From positions 870,501 to 934,500 of the forward strand of contig NZ_AP026708.1 in the NCBI RefSeq assembly GCF_026000375.1: 64,000 bases of DNA. Direction: 5' to 3'. Positions 14,951 through 24,254 of this stretch are shown one piece after another; position 1 is the stretch's first letter, and the number at the start of each line of letters is the position of its first letter. The position numbers and the translations under genes are program-made. The DNA is from Pseudodesulfovibrio portus. GTDB taxonomy: Bacteria; Desulfobacterota; Desulfovibrionia; Desulfovibrionales; Desulfovibrionaceae. The notes under the pieces were generated by a model, which had not been told where the DNA came from, ran no database searches, and saw only the letters and a list, made by a program, of their open reading frames with translations.

Positions 14951-17266
14951 ATGACTCTTGTTCGGCAGCGGTTTACCATCACCGGTCAGGTCCAGGGCGT
15001 GGGCTTCAGACCCTTCATCTATCGGATCGCCATGGACAGGGGCGTCACCGGTTCGGTGAACAACTCCTCGGCCGGGGTACTCATCGAAATCCAGGGGACC
15101 CAGAAACAGGCCGACGGGTTTGCCGAGGACCTGGCGGACAAGCTCCCGCCCCTGGCAAAGGTCGTCACCCTCCAGTCCGAGAGCCTGGACGTGGTCGAGG
15201 GCGAATCCGAATTCATCATACTCGAGTCAACGGGCGGCGTCGGCCATTCCGTACTCATCTCCCCCGACGTGGCCACCTGCCCGGACTGCCTGTCGGACAT
15301 GGACGACCCGGACAACCGCCGCTACCGCTACCCGTTCACCAACTGCACCAACTGCGGGCCGCGCTACACCATCACCCGGTCCATCCCCTATGACCGCCCT
15401 CAGACTTCCATGTCCAGGTTCGAGCTGTGTCCGGACTGCCGCAAGGAGTACGAGGACCCGCTGGACCGGCGGTTCCACGCCCAGCCCAACGCATGCCCCC
15501 GGTGCGGTCCCAAGACCTGGCTGACCGACAACCAGGGGGCCGTCATCGCCCAGGGCGACGAATCCCTGCGCCGACTGGCAGCCGAACTCGGGGAAGGCAA
15601 GATCGCGGCGGTCAAAGGCCTCGGGGGATTCCACCTGGTCTGCGACGCGTCCTCGGATCTGGCCGTCGCCACGCTTCGCGAACGCAAATTCCGACCGGAC
15701 AAACCCCTGGCGGTAATGGTCCCGGACATGAAGTCCGCCCACATGCTGGCCGACATCAGCCCCGCCGAGGAAGACTGGTTGACCGGCATACACCGGCCCA
15801 TCGTCCTGGCGGCCAAGCGCGAGCCGTTCATCCTGTCCGGACACGTGGCCCCGGACACGAATTTCGTGGGGCTGATGCTGCCCTACACCCCGCTTCACCA
15901 CGTGCTGCTCAATGACTTCAGGAACTGTTGCGACCCGGTCCCGGCCCTGGTCATGACCTCCGGCAACATGAGTTCCGAACCCATCTGCCTCGACAACGAC
16001 GAGGCCCTGGAGCGCCTGGGGAACATCGCTGACCTGATGCTCTTCCACAACCGGGACATCCTCATCCGCACGGACGACTCCGTGGTCCGGGTCAACCCGG
16101 TGAGCAGCGACCCGCTGTTCATGCGCAGGGCGCGCGGCTTCGTCCCGGCCCCGGTCTTCCTGCCCGAGGAAGGCCCCACCGTACTCGGCACGGGGCCGGA
16201 GCTGAAATGCACCATGACCCTGACCAAGAAGGACCAGGCCTTCCCCAGCCAGCACATCGGCAACATGTCCAACCTGGAAACAATGGAATTCTTCAAGGAA
16301 ATCCTGGCCCACCTCCAGGACATCCTCCAGGTCCGGCCGGAGCTGATCGTCCGCGACCTGCACCCCGACTACATGACCTCCACCCTGGCCGAGGAGATCG
16401 GCAGGAAAATGGGCGTGCCCGTGGCCGCCCTCCAGCACCACGTGGCGCACATCTACTCGGTCCTGGCCGAAAACGGACACACGGGACCGGCCCTGGGGCT
16501 GGCCCTGGACGGAACCGGCTTCGGCGAGGACGGCACCATCTGGGGCGGCGAATGTTTCATGGTCATACCGGAAATGCTCGAGCACCAGCGGCTGGCCCAC
16601 TTCTCCCGCATCCGGCTGCCCGGCGGCGAGGCCGCGGTCAGGGAACCCTGGCGCATCGCCCAGGCCGCCCTGTGGGAACTGGGTGTCCGGGAACCGGGCA
16701 AATACGCCTGGCCCTGGCTCAAGGACTTCGAGAAAGAAAGCCGCTTCCTGCCCCGGATCATCGAAAAAGGCATCAACGCGCCCCTGACGTCCAGTTGCGG
16801 CAGACTGTTCGACGCCGTGGCCGGGCTGTGCGGCCTGGCCGACACCATCTCCTACGAGGGACAGGCCGCCATCCGGCTGGAAAAGGTCCAGGACATGAAC
16901 GAAAAGGGGGCCTATCCCTGCCCCCTCACCTCGGCCGACCCGGTGGCCCTGAACACCCTCGAACTGGTGGCCGGTGCCCTGGAAGACCTGGACAACGAGG
17001 TGCCCGTGCCGGTGGTGGCCCGCCGGTTCCACAAGGGACTGATCAACGGGCTGACCGAAATGGCCTTCTCCTTCTCCATGCTCCTGGATATCCACCACGT
17101 GGGGCTGTCCGGCGGGGTCATGCAGAACCTGACCCTGGCCACGGAACTCCCCATGGCCCTGGAAGGCGCGGGCCTGATTCCCCTGGTCCACAAGCAACTC
17201 CCGCCCAACGACGGTTGCATCTCGCTCGGGCAGGCGGTCTGGGGCCAGAGGAAACTGCTGCTCTAG
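14951..17266 (+). CDS. hypF: carbamoyltransferase HypF, [NiFe]-hydrogenase maturation
   Basis: 771 residues, full length. HypF makes the carbamoyl-adenylate and thiocarbamate on HypE that become the CN ligands of [NiFe] hydrogenase. Domains in order: acylphosphatase-like (~5-95, GQVQGVGFRPFIYR), two zinc fingers (~110-190, CPDC, CTNCGPR, CPDC, CPRCG), a YrdC-like domain (KIAAVKGLGGFHLVCDA, ALVMTSGNMSSEP) and a Kae1-like domain with QHHVAHIYSV metal His pair and DGTGFGEDGTIWGGE. ATG 14951 is used; an in-frame TTG at 14936 is possible but would overlap the -10. No other hyp or hydrogenase structural gene is in the window, so hypF stands apart from its partners here. Confidence 0.97.
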   Translation: MTLVRQRFTITGQVQGVGFRPFIYRIAMDRGVTGSVNNSSAGVLIEIQGTQKQADGFAEDLADKLPPLAKVVTLQSESLDVVEGESEFIILESTGGVGHSVLISPDVATCPDCLSDMDDPDNRRYRYPFTNCTNCGPRYTITRSIPYDRPQTSMSRFELCPDCRKEYEDPLDRRFHAQPNACPRCGPKTWLTDNQGAVIAQGDESLRRLAAELGEGKIAAVKGLGGFHLVCDASSDLAVATLRERKFRPDKPLAVMVPDMKSAHMLADISPAEEDWLTGIHRPIVLAAKREPFILSGHVAPDTNFVGLMLPYTPLHHVLLNDFRNCCDPVPALVMTSGNMSSEPICLDNDEALERLGNIADLMLFHNRDILIRTDDSVVRVNPVSSDPLFMRRARGFVPAPVFLPEEGPTVLGTGPELKCTMTLTKKDQAFPSQHIGNMSNLETMEFFKEILAHLQDILQVRPELIVRDLHPDYMTSTLAEEIGRKMGVPVAALQHHVAHIYSVLAENGHTGPALGLALDGTGFGEDGTIWGGECFMVIPEMLEHQRLAHFSRIRLPGGEAAVREPWRIAQAALWELGVREPGKYAWPWLKDFEKESRFLPRIIEKGINAPLTSSCGRLFDAVAGLCGLADTISYEGQAAIRLEKVQDMNEKGAYPCPLTSADPVALNTLELVAGALEDLDNEVPVPVVARRFHKGLINGLTEMAFSFSMLLDIHHVGLSGGVMQNLTLATELPMALEGAGLIPLVHKQLPPNDGCISLGQAVWGQRKLLL

Positions 17267-17285
17267 GCATGACGGCGACCGTCCC

Positions 17286-17390
17286 GTGGGCGGCCTGGGC
17301 CTCCAGTTCTGGGTCAACCTGCTGCTGACCATCCTCGGCTACTTCCCGGGCCTGGTCCACGTCATCTGGTTGCTCACCCGAAAGAAATAG
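17286..17390 (+). pseudogene. remnant of a Pmp3/YqaE (UPF0057) small membrane protein
   Basis: The frame GLGLQFWVNLLLTILGYFPG followed by LVHVIWLLTRKK closely resembles the second half of the ~52-residue Pmp3/YqaE membrane proteolipids. The first half (usually ILPPLxVFLxxG) is absent: the frame runs back into hypF, and the only nearby start is GTG 17286, giving 34 residues with one membrane segment. No Shine-Dalgarno is visible. It looks like a 5'-truncated gene, though a short expressed peptide cannot be excluded. Confidence 0.6.
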
Positions 17391-17394
17391 ACGC

Positions 17395-17431
17395 AAAAAA
17401 GGGCCGGAGGATCATCCTCCGGCCCTTTTTT
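17395..17431. terminator. bidirectional terminator between hypF and serA-like gene
   Basis: A6-GGGCCGGAGGAT / ATCCTCCGGCCC-T6, a perfect 12-bp stem with A and T tracts on both sides, placed between convergent genes. Confidence 0.92.
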
Positions 17432-17448
17432 GATTCTTGGTTCCACGG

Positions 17449-18639
17449 CTAGATGGTCACGCGGGCGACGCCGTCGATGCCTGCCAGGGCGGCGCGCACT
17501 TCCTCGCTGGGCTTGGCGTGGACCATGTACACGGTCTGGACCTGCTCGCCGAGCTTGCGGGAGTTGTTCTCGCGGATGTTGACGCCCATCTCGCCCATGA
17601 CGGTGCCGAACTTGCCGAACATGCCCGGCGTGTCAGCGTGGGTGATGAAGATGGTGTAGACCTCGGTGCCCTCTTCCTCAACGGTCTCGCCGACGTTGAC
17701 GGAGTTGCCGTACTCGCCGCGCCGCAGGTAGCCGGTGACCACCTCGGCGATCTCCATGCCGGTGCGCACGCCCGCGTTGCGGGTGGAAGCGCCCAGGTGA
17801 GCGGACATGACGATGTTGTCCAGCTCCTGGAGCTTGTTCTCGAAGGGCAGCCCCTCACGCTTGGGCTCGGTCTCGTAGCAGTCGAGCGCCGCGCCCGCGA
17901 TCTGGCCTGTCTTGAGCGCGTTGTAAAGCGCGTCCTCGGCCACGTTCTTGCCGCGTGAGGCGTTGATCAGGAAGGCGGTATCCTTCATCTGCGCCAATTG
18001 CTCGGTGTTGATGACCGGCTCGGTGCCGCCGCAGTGCAGGGACACGAAATCCGACTGGGCCAGCAACTCGGGAATGGAGTCCACGTAGGTCAGGGGCGCG
18101 TCGATGGACCGGTACATGTCGTAGCCGATGACCTTCATGCCGAGGGCGCCCGCCTTGGCGGCCAGGGCCTGACCGATGCGGCCGCAGCCTATGATGCCGA
18201 GCGTCTTGCCGAACAGCTCCACGCCCTTGAAACGCTTCTTGTGCCAGGTGCCGTTCATCAGCGTATGATGGGCAAAGGGCACGCGGCGGGCGATGGCGAA
18301 CATCAGGCCCAGCGCGTGTTCGGCGGTGGCGTTGGTGTTGCCGTTGGGCGCGAACTTGACGATGACGCCGAGTTCCTTGGCCGCTTCGAGGTCGATGTTG
18401 TCGGTGCCCACGCCGCCGCGACCGACGATCTTGAGCTTGCCGCCGTTTCGGACGCCCGCTTCCAGCAGTTCGCGGGTGACCTTGGTGGCCGAGCGCACGA
18501 GCAGGGCGTCGAAGGAGCCGATCTCGCTCATGAGGTCTTCCTCGTCGCGCTTCTCCGTCTCGATGATGAAGCCCTGCTGCTTCAGATATTTCTGGGCCTC
18601 TTCGACCAGGCCGTCGTTGGCCAGGATGCGTTTGTTCAT
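17449..18639 (-). CDS. serA: D-3-phosphoglycerate dehydrogenase-like protein with ACT domain
   Basis: 396 residues. Oxidises 3-phosphoglycerate to phosphohydroxypyruvate with NAD, first step of serine synthesis. NAD-binding GCGRIGQALAAKAG, substrate loop VGRGGVGTDNIDLEAA, and the catalytic set Arg in NASRGKNV, Glu in CYETEP and His in SAHLGAST are all present. A C-terminal ACT domain (~320-396, EVYTIFITHADTPGMFG) suggests feedback by serine. It lies 22 bases downstream of a class V aminotransferase in the same direction, and the two steps are consecutive, so this is very likely the phosphorylated serine pathway rather than another hydroxyacid dehydrogenase. Confidence 0.9.
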   Translation of the reverse strand: MNKRILANDGLVEEAQKYLKQQGFIIETEKRDEEDLMSEIGSFDALLVRSATKVTRELLEAGVRNGGKLKIVGRGGVGTDNIDLEAAKELGVIVKFAPNGNTNATAEHALGLMFAIARRVPFAHHTLMNGTWHKKRFKGVELFGKTLGIIGCGRIGQALAAKAGALGMKVIGYDMYRSIDAPLTYVDSIPELLAQSDFVSLHCGGTEPVINTEQLAQMKDTAFLINASRGKNVAEDALYNALKTGQIAGAALDCYETEPKREGLPFENKLQELDNIVMSAHLGASTRNAGVRTGMEIAEVVTGYLRRGEYGNSVNVGETVEEEGTEVYTIFITHADTPGMFGKFGTVMGEMGVNIRENNSRKLGEQVQTVYMVHAKPSEEVRAALAGIDGVARVTI

Positions 18640-18661
18640 ACTCTCTCTTCCCCTTGTGCTA

Positions 18662-19801
18662 TTACAATTTCTTCAGTTCCACTTCGAGCTTGCCGAGGTA
18701 TTCGCCCAGCATGTCGGGCATGATGTCGCCCATGTGGCCCACGCGGATGACCAGGCGGCGGCCCGCCTCTTCCAGGGCGGCGTTGAGCTTTCCGTAGCCC
18801 GGGTCCATGAGATAGCCCCCGCCGCGCAGCGCTTCCTTCACGCCCTTCTTGAGCTGGGTCACGGTCACGCCCGCAGGGCAGAGCACGGTGGACACGGTGG
18901 GCGAGCGGTAGCCCTCGGGAGCGAACATCTCGAACCCGTCCAGGCCCGCGACCCATTTCTCGACCATGCCCCGCATCTCGATGTGCCGGTTGAACCGGTT
19001 CTCGATGCCTTCCACGTTCACGATGTGATCGAGCTGCACGTACATCTGGTTGGCCAGGGTGCAGTTGGGAGTGGTCAGGGTCTGGTTCTTGCGGGCGCGG
19101 CCCAGGTGCTTGGTGATGTCGTGGTGGTGGCCCTTGTTGGTCACCTTGGCGGCCTTTTCCTCGGCCTCCCCGGAAACGAAGCCGATGCCGAAACCGGCGG
19201 GCAGGGCCAGGGCCTTCTGGGTGGCCGTGGAGTACATGGCGGCCCCGGAATTGGACAGGTCGAGGTCCGCGCCGCCGAAGATGGACACGCCGTCCACGAT
19301 GGGCATGGCCCCGTGCGCACGGATCAGCTCGCAGGTGGCCTTCATGTCGTTGACCACGCCGGTGGAGGTCTCGTTGTGGGTGAAGGAGACCAGATCGGGC
19401 TTGAGTTCCTTGAGCTTGTCCTCAAGCACGTTCAGGTCGATGGCCTGCCCGTAGTCGAACTTGAGGTTCTCGGACTTCTTCCCGTTATGGTCGGCCAGAT
19501 TGTAGTACATGTCGCCGAAGGCGCCCACGGACACGTTCAGGATGGTCTCGCCCTCGGCCACCAGGGAGCGCACGGACGCTTCCATGGCCGTGGAGCCCGA
19601 CCCCAGGCAGAGAATGGGTTCATAGTCATCGCCGCACCCGGCCAGCTTGCGCAGGTTTTCGCGGATGGGGGCGAACCGGAGGTCGTTTTCCGCGTCGCGA
19701 TGCCCGAACTCGGGGAGCCGCCCCGCTTCCTTGATCTCGTCTCGGATATATGTAGGTCCGGTGATAAACAGCTTCAAAAGCGCAAAATTCGGTTTGCTCA
19801 T
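18662..19801 (-). CDS. class V aminotransferase (serine/alanine-glyoxylate type), probable phosphoserine-pathway transaminase
   Basis: 379 residues, PLP-dependent fold type I, small-molecule class V. Seen: FITGPTYIRDEI near the start, phosphate-binding GSGSTAMEASVRS, HNETSTGVVND, the Asp of IVDGVSIFGGADLD and the Schiff-base Lys in STATQKALALPAG. It resembles SgaT/alanine-glyoxylate enzymes, not SerC. Placed directly before the phosphoglycerate dehydrogenase, it probably transaminates phosphohydroxypyruvate with glutamate, as reported for class V enzymes in organisms without SerC. A Shine-Dalgarno GAAGGATTGAG precedes the ATG. Pyruvate/serine-glyoxylate activity remains possible. Confidence 0.88.
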   Translation of the reverse strand: MSKPNFALLKLFITGPTYIRDEIKEAGRLPEFGHRDAENDLRFAPIRENLRKLAGCGDDYEPILCLGSGSTAMEASVRSLVAEGETILNVSVGAFGDMYYNLADHNGKKSENLKFDYGQAIDLNVLEDKLKELKPDLVSFTHNETSTGVVNDMKATCELIRAHGAMPIVDGVSIFGGADLDLSNSGAAMYSTATQKALALPAGFGIGFVSGEAEEKAAKVTNKGHHHDITKHLGRARKNQTLTTPNCTLANQMYVQLDHIVNVEGIENRFNRHIEMRGMVEKWVAGLDGFEMFAPEGYRSPTVSTVLCPAGVTVTQLKKGVKEALRGGGYLMDPGYGKLNAALEEAGRRLVIRVGHMGDIMPDMLGEYLGKLEVELKKL

Positions 19802-19869
19802 GATCTCAATCCTTCACTGAATGTAACGACAAGGGGGAATCTCCCGAACACAAAAAAATGTTCACGTTC

Positions 19870-19896
19870 AGTATAACGGGAGCCGCGAGAAGGCAA
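19870..19896 (-). promoter_or_regulatory. possible promoter of the aminotransferase-serA operon
   Basis: Minus strand TTGCCT (19891-19896), a short 15-bp spacer and TATACT (19870-19875), about 70 bases before the ATG. The rest of the 19802-20238 gap holds no gene; it is AT-richer toward the chemoreceptor, with a TATAAT at 20139-20144 lacking a good -35. Confidence 0.4.
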
Positions 19897-20238
19897 GACA
19901 GGATACTGACGGGACGATTATTCGGCATCACCCGGCCAAGTCCGAACATAGCGGACGAACACACCGAAAAATCAGACCGATTCCGGCCGTCATGGCCATA
20001 AAAACGACGCCGCCCTTATCCCGCGCACGCGAAGACGCCGCCACCCGGAACCGTACGCGATCAGGCAAACGGACCCGGTACGGCTTTCGCCGATTTCAGA
20101 CTTAAAAAGTCCACAATAAAAAACCGTTACGGAGTTGTTATAATTTTCAAATACACATTTACACGTATTCACAAACACGCCTATGCTCTAGCCGACTATC
20201 TTGAGCCACCTTTACCACAGGAGAAAAGGAAAGCTGTC

Positions 20239-22206
20239 ATGCTGAACAATTTACGATTACGTGTGAAACTCGGTATCGGATTCGGCGTTGTCCTGTTCCT
20301 GACGATGGCCATGGCCGCCATAGGCCTGAATGGTATGAGCAATGTTCAGGACCGCGTCGACAAGGCCGACGACGTCAACCGGCTGGTGCGTTTCATCCTG
20401 GAAAGCCGGGTGCAGGAGAAAAATTTCATGCTCCGAAAGGACGTCAAGCTTCTCGACGGACATGCGTCGTCCCTCAAGGCCCTCTTTGCCCAGGCCAAAA
20501 CGACCAGCGACAAGTTCGACCAGCAATTGAACAAGGACCAGATGGCCGAGGTGACCGCCTCGGTCGGGGAATACGAAAAGGCCTTTGCCTCATACGTCGA
20601 CCTGGAAAGACAGAAGAATGAAGACATGCAGGCCATGCGCGTCGAGGCCAATATCGCCCTGGAGCAGACCGAGGCCCTGCGCACCGCGCAGAAGGAACAA
20701 TTCCAGGCCCTGCTCACCTCCGGCACCGCCTCCACGGCGGATATCATGGACAAGCTGGACAAGGCGGACGATGCCAACCGGATGATCAAGTGGTTCCTGG
20801 ACGCCCGCAAGAACGAGAAGGAATACATCATCTCTTCCGACCAGGCCTACCTCGACAAGCACGGGGAGGGCCTGCAGAAGATCCAGACCCTGGGCAAGGA
20901 CCTCGGAGACCGGCTCAACGCCAAAACGAACATCGACCTCCTGAACAACGTCAACCAGGCATTGGTCAGGTACCAGGCTGAATTCGATGGCTTCGTCACC
21001 TGCATGAACAAGCAGGTCGAAGCAGAGAATGTTATGGTCGCGGCGGCGCGCAAGGCCGACGAGGTCTGCCGCGCGGCCCGGGCCGACCAGAAGCAGAAGA
21101 TGATGAGCGAAATCACCAGCGCCAACGTCCTGAGCATGAGTTCAGCGGTCGCGGCCCTGCTCCTCGGACTGGCCGCAGCCACGTTCCTGACCCTGTCCAT
21201 CACCAGGCCCATCGCCAAGGGCGTCAACTTTGCCAAGGACATGTCGAAGGGCGACTTCTCCAAGACGCTGGACGTGAACCAGAAAGACGAAATCGGCGTC
21301 CTGGCCGCCGCGCTCAACAACATGGTCGTCAAGCTCAGGAAGGTTGTCCAGGAAGTCGGCGGGGCCACGGAAAACGTGGCCGCAGGCAGCGAGCAACTGT
21401 CGGCCTCGGCCGAGGGCTTGTCCCAGGGGGCCACGGAACAGGCCGCCGCCATCGAGGAGATTTCCTCCTCCATGGAGCAGATGGCCTCCAACATCAGCCA
21501 AAACGCCGAGAACGCGAAGCTCACGGACGACCTCGCCAACAAGGCTGCGGCGGACGCCCGCGAAAGCGGCTCGGCCGTGACCCAGACCGTGGATGCCATG
21601 AACTCCATCGCCGAGAAGATTTCCATCATCGAGGAAATCGCCCGCCAGACCAACCTGCTGGCCCTGAACGCGGCCATCGAAGCGGCCCGGGCCGGTGAAC
21701 ACGGCAAGGGATTCGCCGTGGTGGCGGCGGAAGTGCGCAAGCTGGCCGAGCGCAGCGGCACCGCCGCCGCCGAGATCAGCGATCTGTCCAGCTCCAGCCT
21801 GGCCGTGGCCGACAAGGCCGGCACCATGCTGAAACAACTGGTCCCGGACATCGAAAAGACCGCCGCCCTGGTGCAGGAGATATCCGCGGCCAGCGACGAG
21901 CAGAACGCGGGCGCGATACAGGTCAACCAGGCCATCAGCCAACTCGACCAGGTCATCCAGCAGAACGCCACGGCTTCCGAGGAGATGGCCTCCACCAGCG
22001 AGGAGCTGTCCGCACAGGGCCAGATGCTGCAATCGACCATGGCCTTCTTCAAGATCAATGGGCACGGGCGCGGCCACAGCGCCGGAACCAGGGTGAGCGT
22101 CGCCCGGACCGCGCCCGCCGCCCTGCCCACGGCGGAACCCTCCGCAGCCGAAACGGGCATGGAGTTGGCCATGGATGACCAGTCAGAGGAATTCGAGCGC
22201 TTCTAA
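20239..22206 (+). CDS. methyl-accepting chemotaxis protein with HBM sensor domain
   Basis: 655-residue membrane chemoreceptor. Membrane segments at about 11-31 and 297-320 flank a ~265-residue periplasmic domain whose two halves repeat [16 protein letters not shown] and [16 protein letters not shown], the signature of the helical bimodular (HBM) ligand domain known to bind organic acids such as malate. A HAMP domain ([20 protein letters not shown]) follows, then the signalling hairpin with tip [20 protein letters not shown]. The C-terminus ends EEFERF, resembling the xWxxF-type tether that recruits CheR/CheB in E. coli receptors but with Phe for Trp. SD AGGAGAAAAGGAAAG. Monocistronic with a terminator. 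The ligand is unknown. Confidence 0.95.
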   Translation: MLNNLRLRVKLGIGFGVVLFLTMAMAAIGLNGMSNVQDRVDKADDVNRLVRFILESRVQEKNFMLRKDVKLLDGHASSLKALFAQAKTTSDKFDQQLNKDQMAEVTASVGEYEKAFASYVDLERQKNEDMQAMRVEANIALEQTEALRTAQKEQFQALLTSGTASTADIMDKLDKADDANRMIKWFLDARKNEKEYIISSDQAYLDKHGEGLQKIQTLGKDLGDRLNAKTNIDLLNNVNQALVRYQAEFDGFVTCMNKQVEAENVMVAAARKADEVCRAARADQKQKMMSEITSANVLSMSSAVAALLLGLAAATFLTLSITRPIAKGVNFAKDMSKGDFSKTLDVNQKDEIGVLAAALNNMVVKLRKVVQEVGGATENVAAGSEQLSASAEGLSQGATEQAAAIEEISSSMEQMASNISQNAENAKLTDDLANKAAADARESGSAVTQTVDAMNSIAEKISIIEEIARQTNLLALNAAIEAARAGEHGKGFAVVAAEVRKLAERSGTAAAEISDLSSSSLAVADKAGTMLKQLVPDIEKTAALVQEISAASDEQNAGAIQVNQAISQLDQVIQQNATASEEMASTSEELSAQGQMLQSTMAFFKINGHGRGHSAGTRVSVARTAPAALPTAEPSAAETGMELAMDDQSEEFERF

Positions 22207-22248
22207 AATAACAGTTCGCCGGATCCGTTCCGGCTTACCTCCGGTATT

Positions 22249-22281
22249 GGGGCGCGGCAATTGGTGCCGCGCCCTTCCTTT
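22249..22281 (+). terminator. terminator after the chemoreceptor gene
   Basis: GGGCGCGGCA pairs with TGCCGCGCCC (10 bp, 5-base loop), followed by TTCCTTTTTT. Confidence 0.9.
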
Positions 22282-22380
22282 TTTCCCCGCATCGCCGAAA
22301 ACCGCACACAGACCGTTGCCCTTCATGACATTTTCAAGTAAATATCTAGAAAACAACACCAACGGTATCCGAGACTTCCC

Positions 22381-22674
22381 ATGAAGAGCATATCCCTGGT
22401 TGACCAGTGCATCGAAAAATTCATCAAGGGCGGCCTGAAGCGCTACTCCCCCCACTTCTACGGCAAGGGCGCGATACAGGAGATGCTGGACTCCGGCCTG
22501 TTCATGGCCGACCCGGTCATCGCCCTGACAGAGGACGGCATCGAGCGCGCCGAACACCTCGGCCTGATCACCGAGTTGAAGAAACGCGGCATGCTCGCCG
22601 CGCTCGAGCACAGCGGCGTGGAATTGAAGCGAAACCGGGGCGGCGAAGACGAGGGGACGTCTCAGGTGGCGTAA
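22381..22674 (+). CDS. conserved hypothetical protein (97 aa)
   Basis: Not recognised. A soluble, predicted mainly helical protein: SLVDQCIEKFIKGGLKRYSP at the start, GKGAIQEMLDSGLFM in the middle, and a charged C-terminus (KRNRGGEDEG). The text ALTEDGIERAEHLGLITEL resembles a winged-helix-like end of some small regulators, which is only an impression. No clear Shine-Dalgarno. It stands alone between the chemoreceptor terminator and a hairpin at 22713-22750. Confidence 0.6.
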   Translation: MKSISLVDQCIEKFIKGGLKRYSPHFYGKGAIQEMLDSGLFMADPVIALTEDGIERAEHLGLITELKKRGMLAALEHSGVELKRNRGGEDEGTSQVA

Positions 22675-22712
22675 TACGGAACAGCACGCAAAAAAATCGA
22701 CGCTCAGCAGCC

Positions 22713-22750
22713 GAGGCCTTGATGGACACCACCCATCAGGGCCTTTTCAC
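22713..22750 (+). terminator. terminator after the 97-aa gene
   Basis: GAGGCCTTGATGG and CCATCAGGGCCTTTT form an imperfect 11-12-bp stem with T4, 40 bases after the stop. Confidence 0.6.
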
Positions 22751-22834
22751 GTCCCTGGAAGGCGGCATTCCATCATCTCGCGGCAGATCGTGAACAGCGG
22801 ACAAACCGCAATGCCCCTGGACGCCGGATACCTT

Positions 22835-24016
22835 TCATGACGTTGGCGACCGTCGCCTCCACGCAGCCGTGGATCGCTCAATGAGCATGGCCCACGCCGG
22901 TGTCAGGATAAGGGAAAAAACGATCGTGGAAATGGTCATGTGGTACGCGTAATCGCTGATAATGGATGCTTCGTGCCCCACTGCGGCCAGGACAAAACTG
23001 AATTCGCCTATCTGGGACAGCAATGCTCCGGCGAGAAGGCTTTCGTGCCATGGTGTCCGCAGCACATGCAGGATGGACGCATTGATGAACGTGTTCGTGA
23101 CGAACAAAACCAGCACAAGCATCAGCAAAGCCATAGTGTTGAGCCTGATGAAATCGAGGTCGATCTGCGTGCCGATAGACACGAAAAACAGCGCCAGAAA
23201 CACGACCCTGAACGGATTCAGATTCTCATGAACCCATTGCGTTTCCTTTGCCGAAGACACGACAAGGCCCGCCAGGAAGGCTCCCAGACCGGCCGAAAGG
23301 CCCAAAAGGCCGGAGACCAACGCAAGCCCGAAGCACAGGATCAACGCCATGAAAACCTCGTACTCCTTGTCCCCCTTTCCGCAAAAATTCTGGTAGCATG
23401 GAAGATTGATATGTTTTTTCCGGGCAAGAAACGCGATGAGCAGCAGGCTTGCAACGCAACCGATGCCTTGAAGCACCAACTCCCCTGCAGACGGAGTTTG
23501 CCCCCTCAAGAACTGCATGGCTATGAGCATGAAGACGATGGCGACGTCCTGCACCAGCAGAATGCCGATCAGATTGGAACCCAACCGGGTATGGAGTTGG
23601 TCGCGGAGTTCAAGATATTTGAGGACCACAGCCGTACTGCTCAGGCTGACGACAAAGCCGAGCAAAACGATCCTGGCGACGGGCCACCCGAAGAAAGTGC
23701 CGATCGCCCACGTGCAGCCCAGGCTCAACACTATCTGCAACAGGGTTCCGAGGCCCGACACGAGCCAATGCTTGAGCAGCGTTGCCAGCGGCACTTCCAT
23801 CCCCACAAAGAACAGGAGCAGGATCACCCCGAACTCTCCCATCCGGGCGATCACGGCCTGATCCTGGATCAATGCCAAACCCTGCGGTCCGAGAACGATA
23901 CCGGCCAAGATATAACCGATAACCGAAGGCTGCCTGAACCGCTCCATGACAAACCCGATGACAAGGATGCAAAACGCTGCGCCAACTATGCCGGGAATCA
24001 GTGGGTCCATGTGCAT
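22835..24016 (-). CDS. Kef-type cation:proton antiporter membrane protein
   Basis: 393 residues, about 12 predicted membrane helices, CPA2 family. Typical stretches: RQPSVIGYILAGIVLGPQGL, GEFGVILLLFFVGMEVPL, SLSSTAVVLKYLEL, NLIGILLVQDVAIVFML and GAFLAGLVVSS. The Gln-Asp of LVQDVA matches the ion-path Asp of KefC-like proteins. It lacks the C-terminal KTN/TrkA nucleotide domain of KefB/KefC, so it is a short form. The start at 24016 has GGAG seven bases upstream. Likely exchanges K+ or Na+ for H+ at the inner membrane. Divergent from the large lactate-type dehydrogenase. Confidence 0.88.
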   Translation of the reverse strand: MHMDPLIPGIVGAAFCILVIGFVMERFRQPSVIGYILAGIVLGPQGLALIQDQAVIARMGEFGVILLLFFVGMEVPLATLLKHWLVSGLGTLLQIVLSLGCTWAIGTFFGWPVARIVLLGFVVSLSSTAVVLKYLELRDQLHTRLGSNLIGILLVQDVAIVFMLIAMQFLRGQTPSAGELVLQGIGCVASLLLIAFLARKKHINLPCYQNFCGKGDKEYEVFMALILCFGLALVSGLLGLSAGLGAFLAGLVVSSAKETQWVHENLNPFRVVFLALFFVSIGTQIDLDFIRLNTMALLMLVLVLFVTNTFINASILHVLRTPWHESLLAGALLSQIGEFSFVLAAVGHEASIISDYAYHMTISTIVFSLILTPAWAMLIERSTAAWRRRSPTS

Positions 24017-24254
24017 GAAAAATCTCCGGGAACGAAGTCGCCGTTTGGGCTGCCCCGGCCACAAACGTCACGGCCGACACGGGGCAACTGCACTGAATGC
24101 AAAAATCGCATGGGAGTTGCGCCCCGTCAATAGGAGAGACGGGTATATGTTGCCGGATCATTGAGCGACGCGGATATCCCTCCCCGTCAAACTTGCCAAT
24201 GCAAAAAAAAGGGCTTAACTCTCACTCCTTCACCAACTCATGGAGTAATCAGTA

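Noticed and set aside
19802-20238. Possible small RNA or riboswitch in the gap between the aminotransferase and the chemoreceptor
   Set aside because: Only scattered weak inverted sequences and poorly aligned promoter elements were found; nothing matched a known riboswitch core.
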